64,000 nucleotides of DNA from Shimia litoralis (GTDB lineage: Bacteria; Pseudomonadota; Alphaproteobacteria; Rhodobacterales; Rhodobacteraceae): assembly GCF_005518135.1 (NCBI RefSeq), contig NZ_SULI01000012.1:1-64000 (forward strand), given 5' to 3'. The translations under genes and the position numbers were made by a program. The notes under the pieces are model-generated. The model did no database searches. It was not told the DNA's origin and saw only the letters and a list, made by a program, of their open reading frames with translations. This document shows positions 52,376 through 60,698 of the stretch, in pieces (position 1 is the stretch's first letter; the number at the start of each line of letters is the position of its first letter).

Positions 52376-54306
52376 CACTTCCCCTCCAGATACCGACGTT
52401 TGGCCTCTTCCATCCGGCCCATATCGCGCACGGCATTTTCAATCGCGACCTCGTCGGATTTATCGGCATAGCGGAATTCGGAATCGGCATAGCGGTTGAT
52501 TTCCTGAACGACCATCTCGACCGTGATCGGTTGGCGCAGCTCGGAAATCATGCCCAGCTTGTCGTCATAGCCTTTGAACAGGAACAGATCGGGGTTTTCC
52601 ATCCACTCGTCGGGCAATTCAAAATCCATCGCGCGCACTTTGACGGCATCGGTGATGTTCTTGATCGCGCGACCTGTGAACCGTTCGTCCGCTTGCTGAA
52701 TGCCCTTTAGATACGCGCCCAGCTTGGCAATGGTATCCAGCGGCCCGATCTGGCCTTGGACCTGATCGAACACCACCTTTAATCCGTCTTCATGCGGGCG
52801 CGCGTGGCTTTCAAAGCTGGCAGCGACGGCGGTTTTGATGGCTTGGGCCTTGTACAGGTCATGATCGCCCAGCGGAATATCGTGGTTTTTCCCCATCAAC
52901 AGCGCAAGGATATCAACATAGTCATCCTGTGTTTGCGGCCCATCCACCAAGAACCGTGCGCCAGCGCGTTGGCGCAGCGCGTCATCGACATTTTCAGGAT
53001 AGTTGGAAAACATCCCGAACGTACAGTTGCCCCGCACCACGGTATTGGCGCCTGCAAAGCTCTCCATCAAGACGGCGGTGATCTCAAGCTGGCCAGCCGA
53101 TGATTGTCGGTCGCCACGCTTGCCGGCAAGTTGGTCAATATCGTCAATTGTCCCAAACCCGATGGCCTGTGGATCAAGAATGTTGTTGATAAAGGCCTTG
53201 GCATTTTGGCCCGATTTCCCTTGATAGCTGTCGATATTGTCGGTGCTAAGGTTCTGATACCGGAACGGATAACCCGCCGTTTCACAATATCCATGGATCA
53301 GGCCAGCCATCATTTGAATAAGTGTGGTCTTGCCCGTGCCCGGCTTGCCATCCCCCATAAAGGTAAAGATGAAACCGCCCAATTCGGCAAAGGGGTTCAG
53401 CTTGCGATCAAAGTCATAGGCCATCAACATCTTGGCCAGCTTCATCGCCTGATATTTCGCGATATGGTTTCCAACCACCTCGTTGGGTTGCTTGAACGTC
53501 ATGGTCAGGCGGCTGCTTTTGGCAGCGCGCGCGGGCGTAAAACCCGACAATGTCAGATCGTCAGCTTCGACGCGCCAATTTGCACCGGTAAACGCCCCCA
53601 AACGCCCTGTGGATTGCGCCCGAAGCGCCACCTTTTCCATAAGCTGTTCGGCAAAGGCGCACACACACGCCACCAGCTTGGCCTCATCGACTGCCAGCGC
53701 AGCAAGGTCTTGGTCAAGCTCCCAAAGAACGCCGTGCAACGCCAGTTGTGCATTGTCGGTCAGGATTTCGTCGACATCCCCCACCTCAACAGAAACCTCG
53801 CCCATCTGGGGCGACAACAGAAACGACGTTGCATTGGCAAATACATACAGCACAACCAAGGCTTCAGCGGCCAAGAGTTCGCTAAAGTCTGATCTGTGGC
53901 TTTGGCCCAGTGCCCCCGCAAGATTATCCCGTTTCAGATCACTTAACCCCGAGGCTTCGGAAAAGTTCTCGCCCACGGCCAATGCGATTGCCAGTGCCCT
54001 CCGCAAACCGTTCAAAACCGTCGCCTGACGCGGGGATACCAACGGGTCATCGACCTCTGTCGTTTCAATGCGCTCGATCAGATGCACGCCCTCGGGGCGC
54101 GCGGTGCTGCGGGTCACCAGACCCGGTGTGGTCGTGCGAAACCGGCGGCGCGTTCCAATCCCTGCGGATCGCTCTGGGGTGGATGCTTGGGCCGCCTTGG
54201 CAATGCGAGGTGTGTGGTCAAAGCCATTCAACATTCCTACAGCGGCATCATAATGTTTGCGGATATCTTCTTCGCGCAATTCCATTTGATCAGACGTCAG
54301 GCTCAT
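52375..54306 (-). CDS. AAA+ ATPase of unknown function
   Basis: A 643-residue protein. The first 300 residues are helical with an acidic linker. A single AAA module follows: Walker A GDGKPGTGKTT (318-328), Walker B GFGTIDDIDQ (about 383-392), a sensor-like FGMFSNYPE and an arginine-rich DDALRQRAGARFLVDGP. The C-terminal 120 residues form a lid-like helical region. The layout resembles MoxR/CbxX-like remodelling ATPases more than transport ATPases. Partners are presumably the operon neighbours. Confidence 0.75.
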   Translation of the reverse strand: MSLTSDQMELREEDIRKHYDAAVGMLNGFDHTPRIAKAAQASTPERSAGIGTRRRFRTTTPGLVTRSTARPEGVHLIERIETTEVDDPLVSPRQATVLNGLRRALAIALAVGENFSEASGLSDLKRDNLAGALGQSHRSDFSELLAAEALVVLYVFANATSFLLSPQMGEVSVEVGDVDEILTDNAQLALHGVLWELDQDLAALAVDEAKLVACVCAFAEQLMEKVALRAQSTGRLGAFTGANWRVEADDLTLSGFTPARAAKSSRLTMTFKQPNEVVGNHIAKYQAMKLAKMLMAYDFDRKLNPFAELGGFIFTFMGDGKPGTGKTTLIQMMAGLIHGYCETAGYPFRYQNLSTDNIDSYQGKSGQNAKAFINNILDPQAIGFGTIDDIDQLAGKRGDRQSSAGQLEITAVLMESFAGANTVVRGNCTFGMFSNYPENVDDALRQRAGARFLVDGPQTQDDYVDILALLMGKNHDIPLGDHDLYKAQAIKTAVAASFESHARPHEDGLKVVFDQVQGQIGPLDTIAKLGAYLKGIQQADERFTGRAIKNITDAVKVRAMDFELPDEWMENPDLFLFKGYDDKLGMISELRQPITVEMVVQEINRYADSEFRYADKSDEVAIENAVRDMGRMEEAKRRYLEGK

Positions 54307-54373
54307 GTCTTACACCTCAGCTTTAGTAAACATACTTGGACCAACAATTCCGGCGTCAGGCCGAAATGTAATC

Positions 54374-55495
54374 TTAATAACTTAAGACGCGGCCTTGGGG
54401 GCTCACGACGTATTTGTTCACATTTGCGAACCCGGGGGGGTTTAACTCTTCCAAAACCTGATACGGGCGCTGTGGCAAAATAATGGATCGTTCAGTGCGC
54501 GTTGCCCCCGTATCCACTCCGCGACCAGAAAACGGATCCAACGCAAAGACTTCACGCTCGACCGTTGAGAACCACCCAGATTTCTGGTGCTGCACACGTT
54601 CGCTGTTCAATTCTTCCAAGGTCCATGCCAACGCCCAATCCGCCCCCTCGGGCGAGCGCGCAACATCCAGCACCTGACGAATTGGACCTGTCTGATGTGT
54701 ATATGCGCTTGAATACATCGGCCCCACATGGAACCGTCGCAGCCGTTTGGGATGCAAGTCATCAAAGCTCTCGTCAAACCCTTTGGCGATGGTGACCAGC
54801 TTAAGGCCCCCAAGGCTTTGACCCATCAAGTGGGCTTGGACTTCGGGCCAGCGCCTTTCATCTTTGGGCAGTCCTGTTTTCCCTGAGTCTTCAACGTCCA
54901 TAAGATAAATTGTGGGCAGATTTATTTGGCTGTCATAGACGGCCCAGTGGACCAAAAACCGTTTTCGACCCTCGGTCAGATTTTCCACCCAACGCGCTTG
55001 CGGGTGGTTTTGCGCCCAAAACAAATCGCCTTTGCTCAACTCTTCGTAATACAGCCGCTGTGACAACGCGAACTGAAGCTTGGTCGGCACCTCGCGATCA
55101 CCAATGATCGCACGCAGCATCTGATCCTTTAGGTCTGCCGTACCCGGCATATGCTGCAAGTGCTGTTCGGCTTGCTGCGCATCGTTGGCCATCACCAGCA
55201 ATTCATTGAATACAGGAAATCCGCTTTCGACCGTATCCATCGACAACGACCCGAAATGCTGTCCGGTATCGCGGCCCACCAGCAGATACTTCATGCTCAG
55301 CGCACGAAACGTATGTGTGATCTCGGACAGATACCGCGTCAGTACCTTTGCGTCAGTTTCATCAAACGCCCCTTCTGCCGCGCGCTGTGCAGCAACGTGC
55401 GTCAAATGCTCGGTGATACGGGCAAATTTGTTGAAATACCGGCGCGAGGCATACGTATCCTTAAGCGCTTTGTGGTCTTCAGTAGAATATGTCAT
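54374..55495 (-). CDS. Unknown soluble protein
   Basis: A 373-residue protein without signal peptide or membrane helices. The first 160 residues are helical (RRYFNKFARITEHLTHV); the second half is beta-rich with LPTIYLMDVEDSGKTG and GLKLVTIAKGFDESFDDLHP. I recognise no domain. It lies between the coiled-coil gene (26-bp gap) and the AAA gene (67-bp gap). Confidence 0.6.
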   Translation of the reverse strand: MTYSTEDHKALKDTYASRRYFNKFARITEHLTHVAAQRAAEGAFDETDAKVLTRYLSEITHTFRALSMKYLLVGRDTGQHFGSLSMDTVESGFPVFNELLVMANDAQQAEQHLQHMPGTADLKDQMLRAIIGDREVPTKLQFALSQRLYYEELSKGDLFWAQNHPQARWVENLTEGRKRFLVHWAVYDSQINLPTIYLMDVEDSGKTGLPKDERRWPEVQAHLMGQSLGGLKLVTIAKGFDESFDDLHPKRLRRFHVGPMYSSAYTHQTGPIRQVLDVARSPEGADWALAWTLEELNSERVQHQKSGWFSTVEREVFALDPFSGRGVDTGATRTERSIILPQRPYQVLEELNPPGFANVNKYVVSPQGRVLSY

Positions 55496-55521
55496 TTTTG
55501 ATCGCCTCGATGTCGGGGCAT

Positions 55522-56598
55522 TCAGGCGCCATACAGATTTTTGTCATGTTTCTCGACGATCTTTTCAAAGCGCCGCGCGAACCGCTCATCCGCTTTGGCT
55601 TTGGCCTCGAGAACGTCGCGTGCGAAGACCATGTGCTCTTCGTGTTTTTCCATCATATCGGCCATGCGCTGATTGGTGGCTGTCCCAATCGCGGCCATGC
55701 TGGCTTGGGCCTCTTTGTCTGTTGCGACCCCAATTTCGTTGATCCGGTGTGCCACATCTTGCTGTTGCGCCGTTTTCAAAGATTTAGAAAGCGCATCGTA
55801 CAGCACCACACGTTGTTTGGTGTCTGTCTGTAATTTGTTAATCAGAACCATCTGAGTGGCCGCTTGGTTTTGCAAGCTGTCGATCCACGTTTTGCCCTTT
55901 TCGATATAGCGCTCCAACGTCTGCGACTTTGCCAGACTGACCTGCTCGCTCTGAACCAAAGCGTTGTACTTGGTATTCAGATCAGCCAGCTCTGTCTCGA
56001 GAGATGTGCGGGCTGCTGCGTCCTGTTCAACCGCAATCTTATTCTCCAGCGCAATGATTTCTGGATCCAGCGCGCGAATTTCATCTTTGACCCGCTCAAG
56101 GTCTTGTACTGTGATTTCGCGTTCATCCAGAGTTTCCGAAAGATTGGTTTCAACCTTTTCTTTTTGTTCATTCAGCACCAAAAGCTGCCCTTCAAGCAAC
56201 TGGGTGATGACATCGGATTTCGCGATCAGATCTTGCAGTTTGTCATCAATATTTGCGGTCTTGATACGCTCTTGGCGCATGGACTCTGATTTTCCACGAC
56301 TGAAAACTCCGACAAAGGTTTCCCACCCGGTTTTATCTCGCATCTCTTCAAAGTCTTTTGAGAAGGCCGCCGTAACATCGTCTAGCCCCATGATAAGTTC
56401 GGCAATATTGGCATTCATGACGTCGGTATGGGCATGCACATCTTCCAACGTCGCATTTTCAATATCAATCGACGCATCGTCGCCAGATTTGAGTTTGCTT
56501 CGCGCCGTTTCGATCCGCCCCGTCAGCTCCGAAATTTTGGCCTGTGCAGCAGCCACCTGCTCTTGGGACTCGCGCACCTGTGCATCAAAATTTGACAT
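55522..56598 (-). CDS. Coiled-coil protein, first gene of unknown operon
   Basis: A 358-residue protein, highly charged with heptad-like repeats over about 1-50 and 110-270 (EQVAAAQAKISELTGRIET, VKDEIRALDPEIIALENKIAVE). A central segment, GWETFVGVFSRGK, separates the coils. It resembles TelA-type or phage-shock-type coiled-coil proteins in architecture, without clear identity. It begins directly behind the 27-bp palindrome, opposite the BacNav channel gene. Confidence 0.68.
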   Translation of the reverse strand: MSNFDAQVRESQEQVAAAQAKISELTGRIETARSKLKSGDDASIDIENATLEDVHAHTDVMNANIAELIMGLDDVTAAFSKDFEEMRDKTGWETFVGVFSRGKSESMRQERIKTANIDDKLQDLIAKSDVITQLLEGQLLVLNEQKEKVETNLSETLDEREITVQDLERVKDEIRALDPEIIALENKIAVEQDAAARTSLETELADLNTKYNALVQSEQVSLAKSQTLERYIEKGKTWIDSLQNQAATQMVLINKLQTDTKQRVVLYDALSKSLKTAQQQDVAHRINEIGVATDKEAQASMAAIGTATNQRMADMMEKHEEHMVFARDVLEAKAKADERFARRFEKIVEKHDKNLYGA

Positions 56599-56637
56599 AA
56601 GAATCTCCGCTACTAGACAATACCTTGGACTTCATAT

Positions 56638-56664
56638 GGTGATGTAAACATGATTTACATCACC
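56638..56664. promoter_or_regulatory. Perfect 27-bp palindromic operator candidate
   Basis: GGTGATGTAAA-CATGA-TTTACATCACC, eleven-base arms with a five-base centre, sits in the divergent region between the coiled-coil operon (40 bp from its ATG) and the sodium channel gene. No local regulator gene is adjacent, so the binding protein is encoded elsewhere. It could equally form an RNA hairpin in either 5' leader. Confidence 0.7.
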
Positions 56665-56812
56665 GAAACCCCCTAAATTTTTCTAATTGTCGCAAATGCG
56701 CGCAAATATGGGAACCCCAACTTCAGCAGGTTGTTCGCTAATATTCGCCCAACAGACCTTGCTCTGGCTTTGGCAACTCGCCATATCAAACGAAATTCAA
56801 GAGGAATTCCCT

Positions 56813-57589
56813 GTGCATCAGTTTGTTAAGCGCCTTGTCGACAGTCCCATTTTCTTAAACACCATTGTCGCTATCATTGTGTTCAACGCGATTCTTCTGG
56901 GCATGGAAACCTCGCCAATGATCATGGATCGCTTTGGTGGGATTGTGCTGTTTCTGGATCAAGCTTGTCTGACCATTTTCGTGATCGAAATCTTGCTTAA
57001 ACTCTATGCGCGCCCCCTCGGGTTCTTTCGCAACGGTTGGAACCTATTTGATATTGTGATTGTCGGCATCGCCCTTGTCCCAGCCGCAGGGGGATTTCAA
57101 GTTTTGCGCGCCTTGCGAATATTGCGGGTGTTGCGGGTCATTTCGACCGCGCCACGTTTGCGCCGCGTCGTCGAAGGCTTTATCACCGCATTGCCGGGCA
57201 TGGGCAGCGTATTTCTTTTGATGGCGCTGATCTTTTATATCGGTGCAGTCATGGCAACAAAGCTGTTTGGCGGTGCATTCCCAGAATGGTTTGGCGACCT
57301 CGGGCGGTCTGCATATTCGTTGTTCCAGATCATGACACTTGAAAGCTGGTCTATGGGAATTGTGCGCCCGGTGATGGATGTGTACCCACATGCATGGGCG
57401 TTCTTTGTGCCGTTCATCCTGCTGACCACGTTTGCGGTCGTGAACCTTTTGGTCGGTCTGATCGTCAATTCAATGCAAGACGCGCATCACGAAGAAGACG
57501 TCGCACGTACAGATACCTATCGGGACGAAGTTCTGGCCCGCCTCGAAGTCATCGAACGCCACCTCACGCAAGCCGACACCCCCAAATAG
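56813..57589 (+). CDS. BacNav voltage-gated sodium channel
   Basis: A 258-residue six-helix ion channel subunit forming homotetramers. The S4 sensor has arginines every third residue (RALRILRVLRVI, Arg99/102/105/108), the pore filter is TLESWSM (175-181) and a C-terminal helical bundle follows. The filter is identical to that of NavAb-type sodium channels; NavSp from a Roseobacter is a close family member. The start is the GTG at 56813 behind AAGAGGA; the upstream frame is not supported. A terminator follows. Confidence 0.93.
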   Translation: MHQFVKRLVDSPIFLNTIVAIIVFNAILLGMETSPMIMDRFGGIVLFLDQACLTIFVIEILLKLYARPLGFFRNGWNLFDIVIVGIALVPAAGGFQVLRALRILRVLRVISTAPRLRRVVEGFITALPGMGSVFLLMALIFYIGAVMATKLFGGAFPEWFGDLGRSAYSLFQIMTLESWSMGIVRPVMDVYPHAWAFFVPFILLTTFAVVNLLVGLIVNSMQDAHHEEDVARTDTYRDEVLARLEVIERHLTQADTPK

Positions 57590-57621
57590 ACATCTCGAAC
57601 GCACAGACACATATTGCAAAA

Positions 57622-57649
57622 CGGGCCTTTCCACAGATGAAAAGGCCCG
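57622..57649. terminator. Bidirectional terminator between channel and creatinase genes
   Basis: CGGGCCTTT-N10-AAAGGCCCG, a perfect nine-base stem in the 88-bp convergent gap. The stem ends in short T/A runs on both strands. Confidence 0.7.
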
Positions 57650-57677
57650 CTTTCAATTGGCTTTGGTATGCTGGGAC

Positions 57678-58886
57678 CTATCCGACGACGTTGAATTCCG
57701 GACCGTAAGGATAGCCGGTAATATTGTCATTACCATCCTCGGTGATCACCAGAATATCATGCTCGCGGTACCCGCCGGCACCAGGTTGGTCATCGGCAAC
57801 AGTCAACATTGGCTCCATCGAGATCACCATGCCAGGCTCTAGCACGGTGTCGATATCCTCGCGCAACTCAAGCCCCGCTTCGCGGCCATAATAATGCGAC
57901 AACACGCCAAACGAATGGCCATAGCCAAATGTCCGGTATTGCAACAAATCACGCTCTTCGAAGAATGCGTTGATTTTGTGCGTGACTTCAGAACAGCTTG
58001 CGCCCGGCTTAAGCAAGGACATACCATACTCATGTGCCGCGACATTCGCCTCCCAAAGACGCAGGCTTGCCGCATCGACTTCTTGTACAAACATCGTGCG
58101 CTCAAGCGCCGTGTAGTACCCAGAAATCATCGGGAACGTGTTCAGTGACAGAATATCGCCGCGCTCGAGCACACGCGACGTAACCGGATTGTGCGCACCA
58201 TCCGTGTTGATACCGGATTGGAACCAAACCCAAGTATCGCGGTATTCAGCGTCCGGAAATGCCTTGGCAATTTCGGCTTCCATGGCATCACGTCCGGCCA
58301 TAGCTACATCTATTTCGCGCACACCTGCCTTGACCGCGTCGCGAATGGCATAGCCACCCACATCGGCAACACGGGCTGCTTCGCGAATAAGGACAATCTC
58401 AGCGGCCGATTTGTGCATACGCTGACGCATCGTAAGGTCAGCAATATCCACAGCAGGCGCGGGGTTAAGAAACCCATCCAGCTTGCTTTTTTGAAGCAAG
58501 GTCAGGTGGTCACCTTCGTAGCCGATCGCAATACCTTCGCCCGTGATCGAGCGGATTGCCCGCCAATAGTTGTCGCGCTGCCAATCTGTATAGGTGATAT
58601 TGTCACCATAGCTGCGGCGCCAAGGTTGCCCCGCATCAATCCCTGCGGAAATTGTGACGCACTCGGTTGGTGTTACCACAACCGCATAGGGGCGCCCAAA
58701 CGCACAATACGTAAAGCCAGAGTAGTAAGACACATTGTGCATCGACGTCAGCACCGCAGCACCGACCCCTGCGTCCGCCATGATCTGACGCAGTCCGGCA
58801 ACACGCGCGGCGTATTCCGAGTTTTCAAATTGCAGACGAGCTTTCTCGCCATTGTGGAAACGATAGTATTCTGGACGTGCAGTCAT
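57678..58886 (-). CDS. Creatinase (creatine amidinohydrolase)
   Basis: A 402-residue M24-fold enzyme that hydrolyses creatine to sarcosine and urea. Unlike metallo-aminopeptidases it lacks the metal ligand set and keeps creatinase residues: His232 in SGINTDGAHNPV, Glu262 in YYTALERT, His324 in YGHSFG, Arg335 and Glu358 (SMEPM). These fall at the same numbers I recall for the Pseudomonas putida enzyme, as do GRPYA and DWQRDNY. Cytoplasmic. Sarcosine produced could feed a dehydrogenase like that at 61.9 kb. Confidence 0.93.
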   Translation of the reverse strand: MTARPEYYRFHNGEKARLQFENSEYAARVAGLRQIMADAGVGAAVLTSMHNVSYYSGFTYCAFGRPYAVVVTPTECVTISAGIDAGQPWRRSYGDNITYTDWQRDNYWRAIRSITGEGIAIGYEGDHLTLLQKSKLDGFLNPAPAVDIADLTMRQRMHKSAAEIVLIREAARVADVGGYAIRDAVKAGVREIDVAMAGRDAMEAEIAKAFPDAEYRDTWVWFQSGINTDGAHNPVTSRVLERGDILSLNTFPMISGYYTALERTMFVQEVDAASLRLWEANVAAHEYGMSLLKPGASCSEVTHKINAFFEERDLLQYRTFGYGHSFGVLSHYYGREAGLELREDIDTVLEPGMVISMEPMLTVADDQPGAGGYREHDILVITEDGNDNITGYPYGPEFNVVG

Positions 58887-59108
58887 TTTGACCTCCGATA
58901 AAAGAGGTCCCGGCGTTCAGGACTGTAAAGGATATAAGCGCATTCCATCGCGTTCGGAATGTGGCGACGCCATCGCCATTGCTGGCAAAGTCTTGCACGA
59001 GTCGCACACCAGATTTCAAGAAGTTTTTGCGATGGGGCGTAAATTGCTGTGCGAACACGTCCGTTCCCGATACCCTGCAGAGGTGCTCAAATAGGATAGA
59101 AACAAACC

Positions 59109-60089
59109 ATGCGGCCAGGTCCCTTGAACTTAATCACAGATGTCGCAGGACTTTTGGTAGGAAATGCATCTGATCCATTGTGCAAGACCGGCACGACCGT
59201 CCTAACCGCGGATGCACCGTTCACCGCTGGCGTCCACGTCATGGGCGGCGCACCCGGCACGCGTGAAACAGATCTTTTGGCGCCGGACAAAACGGTTCAG
59301 CAAGTCGATGCGTTGGTACTGTCAGGTGGATCGGCGTTTGGCCTCGAGGCCGCATCAGGAGTTGCAAATGCTCTGCGTACCCAAGGACGCGGGTTCTCCG
59401 TAGGAGAGCAAACCGTGCCGATCGTTCCGGCCGCCATCTTGTTTGACCTGTTGAACGGTGGGGACAAAACGTGGAGCATACCACCATATGCGTCTCTGGG
59501 CGCGCGGGCCTTGGCAGACGTCGGCCGACACTTTGACCTTGGCACATACGGCGCTGGTGTCGGCGCGACACTGGCCACGATGAAAGGCGGGCTTGGCTCT
59601 GCATCGGCGGTCTTGCCGTCTGGGCACACGGTTGGGGCCCTTGTCGCGGTGAATGCTCTGGGCGGTGCAACCGTCGACAACACCCATTTCTGGGCCGCCC
59701 CATGGGAGAAAAACTCTGAATTTGGTGGCAAAGGTATTGCGGCGAATGTGCCAACAGACCTCCCTCCAACAAAGCTTTCGGCGCAGAACACAACCATTGC
59801 AATCGTCGCCACGGACGCCCTTTTGGATCAAGCACAGTGCACACGCTTGGCAACAGCAGCCCATGACGGCATGGCGCGCGCCATTGTGCCATCCCATACA
59901 CCGATGGACGGTGATTTGATCTTTGGGGTTTCGACATCGGCCAGTCCGCTCACGGATCCGACGGCCGACACGCTCTGGCTGGGGCACGCGGCGGCAACAT
60001 GCCTTGCACGCGCCATTGCGCGCGCGGTGTATCACGCCACACCCGAGCTGGGTGATACATTGCCTTGCTATCAACAACTACAAACTTGA
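59109..60089 (+). CDS. P1-family (DmpA-type) peptidase
   Basis: A 326-residue N-terminal-nucleophile peptidase of the DmpA/BapA class, which self-cleaves before the catalytic serine. It has the family start LITDVAGLLVGN and LVLSGGSAFGLEAASGV; the cleavage-site candidate is the GLGSAS serine in the centre of the chain. The C-terminal GDLIFGVST is conserved. Substrates are small N-blocked or beta-amino peptides and amides. It is divergent from creatinase (222-bp gap); CATTCC-N9-GGAATG at 58941-58961 is a possible operator there. Confidence 0.87.
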   Translation: MRPGPLNLITDVAGLLVGNASDPLCKTGTTVLTADAPFTAGVHVMGGAPGTRETDLLAPDKTVQQVDALVLSGGSAFGLEAASGVANALRTQGRGFSVGEQTVPIVPAAILFDLLNGGDKTWSIPPYASLGARALADVGRHFDLGTYGAGVGATLATMKGGLGSASAVLPSGHTVGALVAVNALGGATVDNTHFWAAPWEKNSEFGGKGIAANVPTDLPPTKLSAQNTTIAIVATDALLDQAQCTRLATAAHDGMARAIVPSHTPMDGDLIFGVSTSASPLTDPTADTLWLGHAAATCLARAIARAVYHATPELGDTLPCYQQLQT

Positions 60090-60100
60090 ACGGAACGCTT

Positions 60101-60559
60101 CTAAACTGGCAACGCTGTTGTTTTAAATACTGTTCTAAGGGCAAACGACGATTGCATCTGTAATACCCCCGGCAGACGCGCAAGATGTTGACGGTGAATG
60201 CGGGCAAAATCATCGGTATTTTCCGAGACGACCTTTAACAAGTAGTCAGCAGTGCCTGCCATCAAGTGACATTCCAACACATCAGGTATACGTGCCACCG
60301 CTTTTTCAAACGCCTCCAAGGTTTCATCCGCTTGACCAGACAAACGGATTTCCACAAAAACCGTAGATGGAACGTTCATCTTGCGCGCGTCTAGAAGTGC
60401 AACATAGTCCCGTATGTACCCATCAGTTTCCAGTCTCTGCACACGGCGGTGACACGCCGACGCCGACAGATTGACATGCTCTGACAAATCCGCATTCGAG
60501 ATGCGTCCTGTCTTCTGAACAGCTCTTAGAATCCGGCGATCCGTTTCATCAAGCGACAT
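60101..60559 (-). CDS. Lrp/AsnC-family regulator
   Basis: A 152-residue Lrp-type protein. The N-terminal helix-turn-helix (LDETDRRILRAVQKTGRIS, NLSASACHRRVQRLE) is followed by a RAM ligand domain (about 65-145, DVLECHLMAGTADYLLKVV). It is divergent from ald, the standard arrangement for AldR-type alanine-responsive activators. It converges on the P1 peptidase gene. Confidence 0.92.
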   Translation of the reverse strand: MSLDETDRRILRAVQKTGRISNADLSEHVNLSASACHRRVQRLETDGYIRDYVALLDARKMNVPSTVFVEIRLSGQADETLEAFEKAVARIPDVLECHLMAGTADYLLKVVSENTDDFARIHRQHLARLPGVLQMQSSFALRTVFKTTALPV

Positions 60560-60593
60560 TTCTTAACAACTCCTTGCTCACAAGATCAATATA

Positions 60594-60610
60594 TTCGAAG
60601 AATCTTCGAA
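60594..60610. promoter_or_regulatory. Candidate Lrp/AldR operator
   Basis: TTCGAAGA-A-TCTTCGAA, a perfect eight-base inverted repeat around one base, lies in the 139-bp gap between the AsnC-type gene and ald. Confidence 0.6.
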
Positions 60611-60698
60611 ATGCATGTTTTTATTCTGCCTAAAAATGCAGCACATTCGATCCGTCCCGGATGAAACTGATCTTAGGAAATTCACAAAGGATACGCAG

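Noticed and set aside
56638-56664. PpsR/CrtJ or FNR site reading of the palindrome
   Set aside because: TGT-N11-ACA has the wrong spacing for PpsR and the arms lack the TTGAT...ATCAA core of FNR.
57678-58886. Metallo-aminopeptidase P assignment for the M24-fold gene
   Set aside because: The creatinase-specific residues match throughout and the metal ligands of aminopeptidase P are not present.
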